The notes beneath the pieces are model-generated. The model saw nothing but the letters and a program-made list of their open reading frames with translations, was not told the origin of the DNA and did not search any database. The position numbers were made by a program, and so were the translations under genes. From Parietaria judaica (lineage: Eukaryota > Streptophyta > Magnoliopsida > Rosales > Urticaceae): a stretch of DNA of 64,000 nt. Of this stretch, positions 10,915 through 21,871 are shown in pieces. Where the stretch lies: assembly GCA_954871525.1 (NCBI GenBank), contig OX940861.1, positions 14,182,842-14,246,841 on the forward strand, read 5' to 3'. Every line of letters begins with the position of its first letter. The first letter of the stretch is position 1.

Positions 10915-12235
10915 AACGGTGAGTCCAGGTGCCATGTCATCTTCTTTGGTCAAATCGGAAGCTGACCGTGGGTCAGTTCTGGGGCTGCAATGTCATCTTC
11001 AACGCTCGGATGTGTGTCTCGAAGGTGGAACCCTAGTCGAGCGTCGTCGAGAATAGAGAAAGAGAAGTTAGAAAGAGATAGAAGAAAGCAATTATAACTT
11101 GTAAACCCTAATATTCGAATATCAATACCCTATACTTGTTGTGACAACATCGTACTAGTGTGTCGTGTGCTTTGGTTGTGTCGTTTATTTGTACATGAGC
11201 GAGTTCTTGATGGACTGGGCTGGTTTAAAAGCCCGACAAGTATATTAAGATTATTTTTTATAAGGAGTTGGTCCACCACAGTAGTTTGCTATTGGGGCTT
11301 GCAAGCGTCGCTTATTTTTTACACTATAGTTCGAAAAATATTTTTTCTTTCTTTCTTTCGGTTTTTTTTTTTTGGCACTATCCGCATCGATTATTGGTTG
11401 ACGGGACTTGTGTCAAAAATCAACGAAAAATGTTAAAACAACAACGATTAGTGTGGAAAACTTGCCGACGACTACCAACAATTGATTTTTCGAACGATTT
11501 TCGACAAAAAGCGTTGAAATTTTGAACCTTGTATGAAACACTATACAAATGAGTTAACTTGCACCAATTGTGGATAAGACTTGCCATTGCCATTTTGTAC
11601 GTGTAACTTAGACTCAATATGAACGTTATTTATAGTCTTTCTACCAATTTTTTAATTGCCGAAGCTCAATCATTTGGAGACTACTAGGCCAGTTCTTGTT
11701 TCTTCAGTTCCGCATTTTTTATTTTTTATTTTTTATTACTCCCTCATCTCGGTTTGATCATCTCAACATTCCGATCTCGATTTTCTTTGGTATCACCACC
11801 TTGATATCTCGAGAATTGTGTTTATAGTGACATTTTTCTCTAGCGGTCCAATTTGTAAGATTTACTTAGAAGTTTTATGAGATTTGTCGTAAAAATATAT
11901 TAAAAATAAAATGATTGAGTTTTTAAACATATATAAATAAAACTAAATGAGATATTTAATTTAATTTAATTTTTTTTGTGATATTTCAGAAATCCTTAAA
12001 AATATTTATAAAACCTTTTTTTTAGTTATTTGATCTTTCACGTTTTTTTTAAATATATATATTTAAAATTACAAACGAGGATGCAAAAAATTAATATCGT
12101 CGAAATAACGAAAAGATCGAATATAATAATGACTTCACAAATATATTTTGAGCGCGCAAATCTTACCGCTAAATTTCATCGACCGATTAGAGCCGTTGGA
12201 TTGTTCTCTTTTTGCTTATAAACGACGCTTATTCC
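10915..12235. other. Spacer without a supported gene
   Basis: I see no exon with credible flanking splice signals. GC content is moderate around 10915-11060 and falls afterwards. Open frames here are short and lack recognisable motifs. Confidence 0.4.
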
Positions 12236-12797
12236 AATAAGCCATCGACCAAGCCCCAAGCTCAGCGAGTAGAGGCTCCTGAATTTCCAACTCGCTAACA
12301 TGGCTTCGCAAGATTTGTTTCTCTGTCCCTCATAATTGATTTCGATTTGAAGCTTTCTTGTTTATCGTCCGTTTTTATGGATTCTCATGTTTCTGATCGA
12401 TCTATTTGAAGATGGTCTCTCGTTGAGTATTTATTAGGCTTGATTTCGTTAAGTATGGGTTTATAATTAAAGAAATGTCCATCGTAGATTGGAAGTTCTG
12501 ATAAGATTATCGAAACAATATCTGTAGATTTTCGATCATCTATCTGATGTTTGTTTACAGATTTCTTGTTGTTAATTGGTTCAGTTTGTATTGTTTTTTG
12601 GATTCTTTGTTAGTAAATTTCTTCAGTAGTACTGAGAGAGCGGCTTCTCTTCATCGCGCGGAACTCTCGAGGCGAAGCTGAGTGTACTATCTGCGCTGCA
12701 CATCAAGGTTTTTTTTTTCTTCTGAATTAACTGGGTTTGTGTATAGTTATATCTTGTTATGTCACTTAACTTTAAACAATTGGCATATTGCAATTTG

Positions 12798-13001
12798 CAG
12801 GGTAACCTCGTTAATTAATACTCGAAAAATTGATAACCTAATACTTTTTTAAGTTCTCGACTGAAAAATTGATAACGTAATACTTCTCTACGTTCCCGAC
12901 TCTAACTAACATAACTAAACTATCCCTTGATAAATTAATAACCTCGATAATATAATTAAATTCTCTGGTCCTAACAATATTAATTTATAGAGTTTTTATT
13001 G
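12798..13001. mobile_element. Emigrant/pogo-like MITE, degenerate
   Basis: The right end, read on the minus strand, is CAATAAAAACTCTATAAATT, close to the Emigrant-type (Tc1/mariner, pogo-like) terminus CAGTAAAACCTCTATAAATT. The left end CAGGGTAACCTCGTTAATTA is a diverged match. Internal words such as ATTGATAACCTAATAC, TAATAACCTCGATAA and GGTCCTAACA are typical of this MITE group in dicots. Borders are approximate and a TA target duplication is visible only on the right. Confidence 0.55.
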
Positions 13002-13717
13002 TATATGTTAATTAAAAGCCAGTGCTATTAAATTACCCGAGTGCAGTCTTCGCGGGGATTTCCACGGTACAATTACGTATTTGCTTTAGTGGTTTCGCCA
13101 AGGAATTCGAGTTAAGTAAAATAAGAAGTAATACACATCACAGTAGATATTCATACTGAAGAACAGCCTTCACTTCTAGAGATTTAAACGAAGCCCCACA
13201 TTACTGCAAAAGTTAATTAATTGGTTCTTGCGAGTTGGGATTACTAGCTTGAATTAAACGGCATGAGCTTTGGATACTCTTTTGACGAAGTCTAGAGTCT
13301 TTTTAATTTTTTATGGAACATGGACAGAGACATGAGTGCATACAATTTCAGTCTCTACACTTTACTAATTCTCTCTCGTTTTACCCTGAGCTCTTAGGAA
13401 CAACAAAGAATGTGTACTTAAAGTTGCTAATTTATATGCCCTTTAACTTTACATCATAGAATGTGTATGAAGAACTATGCAATTCGATGGTTTTATGCTT
13501 AACAACTGCGGCAGGTGCAGGTACGGGGCTGGTCCGAAAATTGAAAAAGTAAATTGCTCGGAAGCAATGTTTAACGAGTTTCTTTTGACCGGCGCTTGGA
13601 ATCCCCTACACGATCTCGTCCCGTTTGGTAAGTTAATAGTTAAAGCATTGATCATGCATTTTAACTCATCTCATTATGCCTGAGATTGAAAATTGGTTTA
13701 GTTCTCCATTACACGTT

Positions 13718-14042
13718 TGATACATCCCGAGCGTCGATGTATTTTGTGGTTTAGTGGTCTAAGTGTCGTAAGCGAGTAAATGTTGTTAAGCGTCGTTTAG
13801 AGAGTTAGTCGAATCAATGTCGTTAATCGAGTCCATTAGGTTGTAAACTTCCTTCCCTATATAAGGGAGTTCATGTAATGAGAAGGGTAGCCAAGAACCA
13901 AGCACAAGACTTAGTCTCTCAAGAGGAGAGATTAAGTTTTGTGAAGGTTGGCCTTTGTGTTCAATAGTGTTCATCGCGTGTTCGTGTGTGTTCGTTGTGT
14001 GCGTGTTCTTGATTCCGAGAGTGTCGATCTTGGATCGTAACA
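13718..14042 (+). repeat. 5' LTR of the RS-ORF element
   Basis: 325 bp with TG..CA ends. TATATAAG at 13858-13865 is a likely TATA box in the U3 region. Terminal position and identity with 15608-15932 define it. Confidence 0.93.
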
Positions 14043-14045
14043 AAT

Positions 14046-14057
14046 TGGTATCAGAGC
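14046..14057 (+). other. Primer-binding site, initiator Met tRNA
   Basis: TGGTATCAGAGC starts three bases after the 5' LTR. It complements the 3' end of plant initiator methionine tRNA, the commonest primer for plant LTR elements. Confidence 0.9.
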
Positions 14058-14067
14058 CGATCTCGGA

Positions 14068-15486
14068 ATGGCAGCGACACAACTCGATTTCTTGGTGGAG
14101 ATGAGGGCGTTAATGGCCGAATCAGCGGCGGAATGGAAAGCATCGGCTGCTCGGGCGGAAGCAACGGCGACAGGTTTCCTATCGAAACTCGAAGGATTCA
14201 TCGCTCTACAAACTGCTCAAAACATCGAGTTGAAGGGAGCGGTGATGACGATCCAAGCGAAGCACGAGAATCTTGAAGAACGTGTGGAGGCGCTCGAAAT
14301 TCAGCGAGCGAATCGCCATGGAAAGGACGAGCACCAAGAAAACGCAGCGCCGACGGCAACTCCGGTGGTGGCTGACCTTCAATCCATGGCGGCGCAAGAT
14401 TTGCAATCGGTAGCGATCTTGATGATGAAGTCGATGTCCGATCTGAAATCTGAATTTACGGCCAAATTCGCATCCACGGAAGAGAAGTTGGCTGCCAAAA
14501 TCGCAGAGCCAAACAGCCGCCAAAACTCGAGGAAGGAAGGGACCGCCGGAATCCTAAGCCCGCGCGGCGGCGCCGATCATCGGCGAGGAGGTTCAGGCAG
14601 TCCGAGCGACCGGAACCGTAGCTCCGATTCGAACAGCAGCGGATCTTGGAGCAGATCTGGAGAATTGAGACCACGAAGGGGAAAATCGCGACCACGGAGA
14701 GAGAAGAGGAGATCAGACCCGAAATCGCACGGATCCGACCGGAGTGGCGGCGAACGGCGGCGAATCTACACCGGAAAGGCGAGTGACGGAACCCTAGGCC
14801 GCTGCGGTTCTCCAGATCGCCGAGAGAATTCGCGAGCCCTAGATCCCCCTCAGAAATGGCGATACAGATCTGGTTCACGTGAGGTTAGCCGTTTTCCGGC
14901 GACCGGAATCGGCGGCGGTGTCGCCGGCGAAGTCGCCGGCGATGGAGTTGGCGGCGGTGGCGGATCTGGTGGCGGTGGCAGTAAGAAGAAGGTGGTGGAC
15001 AGAGAGAAGCTAGGGTTTGGGATTTTTGGGCAAAAGTACCAAAAGCTGAAAACAGGGTATTTGGAGGCAAATGTACCAAACAGACGCGATTTAAGCCCTA
15101 GCTCGCACAATCGCAATGGACGGAGGAGCCACGGGTCGCGCGACTCAAGTGGCAGCAGCAGTGGGTCGAGCCGGAGCCATCGGAGCCGGCGAAGGGCGGA
15201 GGAGCGCTTTCGAAAGACTCGGGCTGATTCGCGCAATCGCTTCGATTCGTGGAGTCGGAGTCCTAGCCCTAGCCCCGGGGATCGAAACCGACGAGGGGCA
15301 GAGAATCGCTTTCCGAAGGATGATTCGGTGAACCGCTACGATTCGCAAAGTACTTGGAGTTCTAGCTCTGGGAATCGCAATAGCTTCGAGTCACGCGACC
15401 GAGGCGATCGTCGTTGCTCCGATTCACGCAATCGCAGCTATCGAAAGTTCAACGAGAGGGACAAGTACGGGAGGGACTACTTTTGA
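14068..15486 (+). CDS. Gag-like protein with coiled coil and RS/RG-rich region
   Basis: An uninterrupted 472-residue ORF starts at the first ATG after the primer-binding site. Residues 1-90 are helical and acidic-basic (MAATQLDFLVEMRALM.., ending ENLEERVEALEIQ), like the coiled-coil start of some plant gypsy gag proteins. From about residue 150 it becomes extremely rich in Arg and Ser, with a Gly-rich stretch near residue 300 (GGGGGSGGGGSKKK). Residues 340-472 form an SR-protein-like tail with RSRR, SRSPSPSPGDR and SRDRGDRR motifs. I see no capsid-type major homology region and no CCHC knuckle. By analogy with RS domains the tail could bind RNA or splicing factors in the nucleus; that role is inference. 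The ORF is intact, as expected for a young copy. Confidence 0.75.
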   Translation: MAATQLDFLVEMRALMAESAAEWKASAARAEATATGFLSKLEGFIALQTAQNIELKGAVMTIQAKHENLEERVEALEIQRANRHGKDEHQENAAPTATPVVADLQSMAAQDLQSVAILMMKSMSDLKSEFTAKFASTEEKLAAKIAEPNSRQNSRKEGTAGILSPRGGADHRRGGSGSPSDRNRSSDSNSSGSWSRSGELRPRRGKSRPRREKRRSDPKSHGSDRSGGERRRIYTGKASDGTLGRCGSPDRRENSRALDPPQKWRYRSGSREVSRFPATGIGGGVAGEVAGDGVGGGGGSGGGGSKKKVVDREKLGFGIFGQKYQKLKTGYLEANVPNRRDLSPSSHNRNGRRSHGSRDSSGSSSGSSRSHRSRRRAEERFRKTRADSRNRFDSWSRSPSPSPGDRNRRGAENRFPKDDSVNRYDSQSTWSSSSGNRNSFESRDRGDRRCSDSRNRSYRKFNERDKYGRDYF

Positions 15487-15607
15487 AAGAGCCTTTGAGC
15501 GGAGAAGTGGACCGAGCAGCGTTGTTGACGTTCAAACCGGGAGCCGAAGAGGTCAAAATACCAAGTTTTGAGCTTGAGGACAAGCTCAATTTGGAGAAGG
15601 GGAGTAA

Positions 15608-15932
15608 TGATACATCCCGAGCGTCGATGTATTTTGTGGTTTAGTGGTCTAAGTGTCGTAAGCGAGTAAATGTTGTTAAGCGTCGTTTAGAGAGTTAGTC
15701 GAATCAATGTCGTTAATCGAGTCCATTAGGTTGTAAACTTCCTTCCCTATATAAGGGAGTTCATGTAATGAGAAGGGTAGCCAAGAACCAAGCACAAGAC
15801 TTAGTCTCTCAAGAGGAGAGATTAAGTTTTGTGAAGGTTGGCCTTTGTGTTCAATAGTGTTCATCGCGTGTTCGTGTGTGTTCGTTGTGTGCGTGTTCTT
15901 GATTCCGAGAGTGTCGATCTTGGATCGTAACA
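15608..15932 (+). repeat. 3' LTR of the RS-ORF element
   Basis: 325 bp, identical by eye to the 5' LTR. It is followed directly by the target duplication ACGTT. Confidence 0.93.
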
Positions 15933-16900
15933 ACGTTCTTGCAAGTTTTTTCAGCTTAAAGACAAGACGAGTCCTTAGCATCACAGTGTTGAGCATTCTG
16001 CACATGCTGCTTTAACAGAGTGCTGCAATAGGCATGGTCTCCTAGAGAAGAAGAGAGTGGCAGGTCGTGGAAAAATCCGAGCGCGATTTCATCTCGTCAG
16101 TTGTAATCGAAAAGTGTTGGTTGATTGCCTAACAAAAGTTGTCTTAACATACTAGGGCGAGTTTTGTAACGCCGTCAGCGGACATTGCGAGCTTTTGCTG
16201 CCATGGAATATTCTTTACCTGGGGTGACGATGCAGAGTTTGGCAACGTTGTTTCTGACATTAGCAGTTCACATGAAAATATAGTCCAGACCAGAGAGTAA
16301 GGAAGAAGACTCGGAAGAGTGAGTTCCGTAACATCCGTATTTCGTCAAAGGGGCAACTTTGAGGCTTCCGAACCGTGTCTTTGTGCAACCCGATTGTTTA
16401 ATCCTCGAAATACAGAATTAACTAATTTTCTGGAGTATGCATTTGTTATAGACAAAATTACATTTGTGAAAGTGATCTTGTTATTGATTTCAGAATTCAG
16501 AATAAGGTTGTAGTGGCCAGCTATGCCCTTTAAGCATGTGGCGAACAATGTCTCACGTGAATGGATCTTCACAAAACTGGAATAAGACAATCTCAAACTA
16601 TTTGTAGTTTGCGAAACCAGATTTGCTTGTTATATAGTAATTTAATTTCTTATCATTTTGTTTCAAATTAGTGTGTATCACATGGGATTCTTAGTAAACT
16701 CAAATACAGCTTGTATATAAGCCTCGGAATATATTCTAACTTCCAAGTATTGTGCTTCATTTCACAGTTTTTAATTCACTCTGTAAATCGCTGTTGCTGC
16801 TTTATCAAGCGTCAAAAGTGGAAAGTATGGAAGTCTTTTTTGTGTGTGATAATATAATTCTTTTTAATTTATTAAACCTTCTAGATAGCGTACTTTCGCG

Positions 16901-17529
16901 GTTAGGCCCACATCAATAAATGTGATTCGCATTATTTTTTTTAGGAATTCAATAAATGAAGTGAATGTGATAACCATTTTCCGTACTCTATGTGTCGATG
17001 TCTTAGTCTACGCCAATAACCAAATAATAAAGTCAATTTCAGGGAAAAAGATACATGAATGTGCTTTTTGTCATTGGATGAGTTAATGTGGATTGAAAAT
17101 AATGAGGAGAACTCGAATCCAAATTGATTAAGTCAAAACTTCCCGTTAGTAATTATTAATTAATTAGGTATTTTAGTTGTATTAGCACTTCAATAATTTT
17201 GTCTCATTGGACAAAAGAGATGTCCTTAAAGAGGCGGAGAAAAGAGGCTTTATGGGTCGGTAATTAATAAAAGGGAAAATGACAATATAAATATCTTTTT
17301 TTTTTTTTAAAAGACAGTGAATTTTTTTTTGATGGCGAATGTTGTTAAACTCATATTTTGTGCCTTCTGTCATGTTTTCACTCCCAACCGCGCTACATGT
17401 TACATTTTTAAACCCATTAAATATATTATTGTTTATCATTGGTAAATCAGTTTAATTTTTTAATTAAAAATGGTATATTAATAAGTTTAAAAACGTAAGG
17501 CAAAAACATGACGGAAGACACAATGAAAA
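16901..17529. other. AT-rich spacer, nothing supported
   Basis: There is no exon, RNA gene or repeat boundary I can support. Poly-T/A runs occur at 17299-17310 and 17320-17330. Confidence 0.4.
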
Positions 17530-18835
17530 GGGTAATGTGCGGCAAAAGTGGTCAACATGTTGCCATTTGGCCAGTTAAATGGCCAATGCGAAAAAACTGG
17601 GGCAATAATATCTAATGTTTCTTAAGTACGTTTTGAAATAAAATTCATCCAATTAGTTTTAACACCGTTGGTCAACGCTTGACATGGCATGATTGACCAC
17701 CACATGTCCACCAGCATGGCATGCCACGTATTTATTTAATTTTTCGGGCAACATTGAGTTTCGAACACACATCTCCCAGGCTTATACCTATTCACTCAAC
17801 CACTAGACCACTTTAATTCCTTGTCTAGAAAGGTAGATATAAATATTTATACAGTTATACCTATATAAAATGTAACATATTTAAGTTAGATATACATATT
17901 TATATGATATAACATGTAATTAGACTTACAAAATGTAACATGTCAAATGTAATAAAATTGCATTAAATATAAGTTATCCATATTAAGTGTAATAGTATTT
18001 TTAAAAAATAAAAAATAAGATTTTTAATTTTTTTATAAAATGTAATTGTATTTAAAAAAAATATTAGATAACTTATATGTTACATTTGTAAACTAGATAA
18101 TATGCAAAATTTAAGTGAATGAAGTAAAATTATAATTTTTTAATATATAAAATGTGTAATGTGATTTTATCATATTTTTACATGTTTCATTTTATAAGTC
18201 TAATTAAATGTTACATTTTATAAATTATCTAATTTATAAATGTAACATATAAATTATCTAATATAATCTTATTTTATTATTTAAAGATATAATATTACTT
18301 CATTCACTTTCATATGAATAATTTATATTTAACTCAATTTTATTACATTTTATACGACTAATTATATGTTACATGTAACTTTGTACTTTTTATTTACACA
18401 TTCTTTATATAAATATTTACATGTCAGCATAACTACCAAGAGGGGAAAATGGTTTGGTGGTTGAATGCGGTGGTCGAAACTTCATAGGGCGTGTTCGAAA
18501 CCAGTCATGCATTATTTTTAATGGCATGCCTGCATGCCACGTGGCAGTTCGGGAGAGGAGGAAGATCGCTACGTGACAGCGCTAGAAAGAGAGTGGAGAG
18601 GGAAGAGAGAGAAAGTGGGCCCGAAAAAATAAAAAAAATAGAAAAATAAGTGGCATGCCACGTGGCGGTCAACCATGCCATGTCAAGCGTTGACTAACGG
18701 TGTTAAAACTAATTGGATGGATTTTATTTCGAAACATACTTAAGAAACATTAGATATTATTGCCACAGTTTTTTCGCATTGGCCATTTAACTGGCCAAAT
18801 GGCAACATGTTGACCACTTTTGCCGCAAATTACCC
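17530..18835. mobile_element. MULE-type MITE with ~200-bp TIRs (copy C)
   Basis: The left end GGGTAATGTGCGGCAAAAGT is matched at the right by the complement of GGGTAATTTGCGGCAAAAGT. The pairing continues through GGTCAACATGTTGCC, TTTGGCCAGTTAAATGGCC and TAACACCGTTGGTCAACGC-like blocks to the GGCATGCCACGT core near 17720 and 18660. Flanks CAATGAAAA (17521-17529) and CAATAAAAA (18836-18844) agree at 8 of 9 positions, a Mutator-type 9-bp target duplication. Just inside both arms there are tRNA-like stretches in opposite orientation (about 17755-17815 minus, 18440-18500 plus). The AT-rich middle has ATGTAACAT-type palindromic repeats. No transposase is present. Confidence 0.88.
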
Positions 18836-20100
18836 CAATAAAAATGGTATAAAAGTTTCGCAGTTTTCGCCACAATAAAAAAGAAAATTTAATGTCAATT
18901 TTTTAAAGACTTTGAGTACTTACATAGCTATTTTTCTTAATAAAATAAAGGATAAACTAGGACGGCACACGTGTAACCAAGATATTTTCTAGATAAAGTA
19001 AGAGAGACAGAGGGGTTTCTTTTGTGGATATTCTTACCACTTGTTGAGTCTCACAACTTAATTAATTATTTTTTTTTTTTTTTTGGAGTCGCTGTCTGTC
19101 GCTGACTCAACTCTCACTGGCTTCAGGGTTTAATATGTTTTCCATGATTTGGGTATAAAAAATTAGATGTTGATTGCATTAGAAATTTTTAAAATTATAT
19201 TTGATTTAATTAATAGTTTTAATTTGCAAAACTGTTTTTCAAGAGTTGTATAAAATTAATTTTATATAAAAAAAAAAAAATTATGCAGAATTGTAAAGGT
19301 TATGATTTTTAACTTTTGGTTTATTTAAATTTTTAATCTATTTCAATATTTTTACAATAGAATATTTATTTTACAAAATGCTAAATTAAATTTTGTTATC
19401 ATCAACAATTAATTAAATTTTGTTATCATCAACAATTATTTTATAAACAGTTTACTAAATATCTGTCAATTTTTTAAATCAATTTAAAAAAAAAAACTAA
19501 AAACAATTTAAAAAAAAAAACTATACCAAACAATGCGATTATCTCTTACTCGTTAAAATTGGAAATTTCATTAGTATATTTTTTCTTGAATATAGTATTT
19601 ATCTCAATTGTACTTAAAGAACTTAATACATTATTTACCTTATGAAAGTAACACAATTTAGTATTCCAATTGATAAAAGCACATTCAATTCAAGTAAATC
19701 TGTCGTTATTGTTAATTAAAAAACATTGCTGAAATTGATTAAATTTAAAGAGAAAAACTGTGCGACATGTAAAGTCGGTGCCGATTAGTCTTGACAAAAA
19801 GCAAAGACCATTACTCTTGAGCTGTCAGATTGTTATTTTAGATGTCGTTTGGACTTTGGAGTAGGTGCGGTTCGCAAGAGCCTAGTGCGTGCGGTTCACT
19901 TCTCACAGAACTTGAACGTGAATCTGATGCATCAAGAAGCTGCCACTTGTGACTCAGCCACCCTTAAATCCCAACGCTGGGATTTCATGTTTAGTTATGG
20001 CCATTCGGGACAATTTGGTAATTTGGTCATAATTATAAAACAGTCAAGTCAAGTGAACTCAAGTATCGTCCAAGACTTTTCCATTTCCATTGGCTCCTCA
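18836..20100. other. Spacer with a degraded MITE; promoter side of the SEC14 gene
   Basis: Between about 19150 and 19540 the sequence is a diverged relative of the MITE at 1832-2202. It shares the AAATTTTTACAATAG, TTTGTTATCATCAACAATTA and TATACCAAAC words in order, and includes a local ~28-bp tandem duplication (AAATTTTGTTATCATCAACA repeated around 19390-19440). The last 300 bp, before about 20105, probably contain the promoter of the SEC14-like gene. No further gene is seen. Confidence 0.45.
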
Positions 20101-20104
20101 GAGT

Positions 20105-20650
20105 AAGAACTGGAAAATTTTCTTTTTCTCTTCACTGGAATTCAAGCTCAAACCCGCGAAGAAGAAAGCTCTCTCTCTCTCTCTGGTATGATTCTCTCTT
20201 ACTGTTTCTCATTTCGTTTCTTGAATTGAACCATTTTGATTGACGATCTCGGCGTTTTTCTATGGCTTTATCGATTGTTTTTGTGTTTGGGAGACTGATC
20301 TTCACTGTAGCGAGAAAAAAAGAAAAAAGAAAAAACACCATGATTCATGATTTTTCGATCCCTGGTGGTCTCGTGGACCCATGTAATTTCGCTGCTTAAC
20401 CCTAGGTCGTGGTCATGTCTGGTAAAGTAAGACATGAGAGTATTTTACATTTTTTATTTTTTATTTTTTTATAATGGTTATGGCGGCTTGACCTAGATTA
20501 GATGATTTCAGTACAATTGGCTGCGAAATTGACATAGTTCTGGTGAAATTTTGACTGTAACAATGTGCTATAACTGAAGTTTGATAGATTAATTATGTTT
20601 GTGTGATAGATACTAGAAGTTTGAGCTGAATTTCGACCCCGGATCACAGT
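20105..20650 (+). promoter_or_regulatory. Probable 5' leader (with possible intron) of the SEC14 gene
   Basis: A pyrimidine-rich stretch with a (CT)n run at about 20168-20185, directly followed by GTATGATT, looks like a 5' UTR ending at a splice donor. An acceptor before 20651 would complete a leader intron. No transcript evidence is available, so this is inference. Confidence 0.35.
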
Positions 20651-21871
20651 ATGACCAGCATTTTTCGCCGCCGGGCTACTCCCCATCCGGAACAAGAGAA
20701 CGATTCTTCCCAAAAAGAGACGAAAGTGAGGATTGTTCGTAATCTGTTGAAGTGGCGTGTGGAGATATGGGAGAACTTTTGAGAAAGTATTTTGTATATG
20801 CGTCTTTTGCAGATGAAGGAGCTGAGGGCCGCTATTGGGGATGTAACGGGACGTGGTTCGCAGTATTGTACCGATGCGTGCCTTAAAAGATACTTGGAGG
20901 CTCGGAATTGGAACACGGACAAGTCGAAGAAAATGCTGGAGGATTCGCTTAAATGGCGGGCGAGTTTTAAGCCCGAGGAGATCCGATGGGTAACAAAGAA
21001 CGCTCTGTTACTCATTCTTCTGAATTCGGGTTTTTCCCAAGTTTCCAACAGAATTGCTTCTTGGTCTCATCAGGATCAAGTTGCGAATGAAGGCGAGACG
21101 GGAAAAGTGTACCGAGCAAATTTCCACGATAGGCATGGGAGGAGCGTTCTTATTCTGAGACCAGCCAAGCAGGTATTCACCTAATTACTTGACTAGCCAT
21201 TAATAATATGGCCTTGATTTGTCAGACTATAATGGTGACATGGATATTGCAGAACACGGCTTCTTTGGACAATCAAATGCGACACCTGGTTTATCTCATC
21301 GAGAACGCAATCCTTAACCTTCCCGAGGATCAAGAACAAATGGCGTGGTTGATAGACTTCACTGGCTGGACACTGAGCACGAGCGTGCCCATCAAATCTG
21401 CTCGAGAAACCGTCAACATTCTGCAGAATCACTACCCTGAGAGGCTCGCTGTGGCTTTTCTGTACAACCCGCCTCGGATTTTTGAAGCGTTCTGGAAGGT
21501 TCGAGTTCATTCTCTTTTGATGTTTGTATTCACTATTCGCATCTCCTTTTGTGATTTTCATTTTCCTTTTTTCGCTGGATTAGATTGTTAAGTATTTCTT
21601 GGACACGAAGACGTTTCACAAGGTCAAGTTCGTATACCCGAAGAACAAAGAGAGCGTCGAGCTCATGAAGCAGTACTTCGACGAGGAGAATCTTCCAACG
21701 GACTTTGGCGGAAAAGCAGTGTTGAGCTACGATTACGAGGAGTTCTCAAGGCAAATGGCTCAAGACGACGTCAAATCCGTTGCCTTCTGGGGCTCCGGCG
21801 AAAAGCTCGACCATCCCGGCAACGGACATTCTGATGCCAAACCAGCTTCCCTCACAGCTCCGGCGAGCTGA
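20651..21871 (+). CDS. SEC14-like CRAL-TRIO lipid-transfer protein
   Basis: Five exons join in frame: 20651-20725, 20813-20989, 21074-21172, 21253-21498 and 21584-21871, giving 294 residues. The start ATG (MTSIFRRRA) is the first in the frame of exon 1. The CRAL-TRIO N-terminal helical domain covers roughly residues 26-85 (CLKRYLEARNW). The lipid-binding CRAL-TRIO domain spans about 90-260, with VLILRPAKQ, WLIDFTGW, YPERLAVAFLYNPPRIFEAFWK and LPTDFGGKA. Family knowledge: plant single-domain SEC14 proteins exchange phosphatidylinositol and related lipids between membranes and support phosphoinositide signalling. It looks closest to the short Arabidopsis group including At1g75170 and At1g22180. 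All introns are GT-AG and short. No lesion is seen. Exact lipid specificity cannot be read from sequence. Confidence 0.93.

Larger units (their letters stand above)
13718..15932 (+). mobile_element. Young non-autonomous LTR retrotransposon with an RS-rich ORF
   Basis: This is a complete element of 2215 bp. Its two LTRs are 325 bp each, begin TGATACATCC, end GATCGTAACA and show no difference by eye. The 5-bp target duplication ACGTT is perfect (13713-13717 and 15933-15937). A primer-binding site for initiator Met tRNA follows the 5' LTR, and a purine-rich tract (AGAAGGGGAG) precedes the 3' LTR. The interior holds one long ORF and a short trailing segment whose translation (EDKLNLEKGSND) resembles the C-terminal end of Ty3/gypsy polyproteins. 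There is no protease, reverse transcriptase, RNase H or complete integrase. It is therefore a deletion derivative that must be mobilised in trans, and its identical LTRs imply recent insertion. Confidence 0.93.
12236..16900 (+). other. Possible degenerate transcription unit interrupted by an LTR element
   Basis: Outside the inserted elements, several patches look exon-like but do not join into an intact gene. One is GC-richer at 12640-12705. A 13477-13633 block ends at a good GTAAGT donor. A 16000-16150 block follows an AG and has a long open frame rich in basic residues (VAGRGKIRAR-type). A 16170-16300 block includes FFTWGDDAEFGN. Frames are broken by stops between them and no family is recognised. 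A decayed gene or a long non-coding RNA are both possible. The 13718-15932 retroelement sits within it. Confidence 0.3.

Noticed and set aside
16000..16300. GRF-type zinc-finger exon
   Set aside because: FFTWGDDAEFGN resembles the end of GRF fingers, but the required Cys/Arg residues and a continuous frame are missing.
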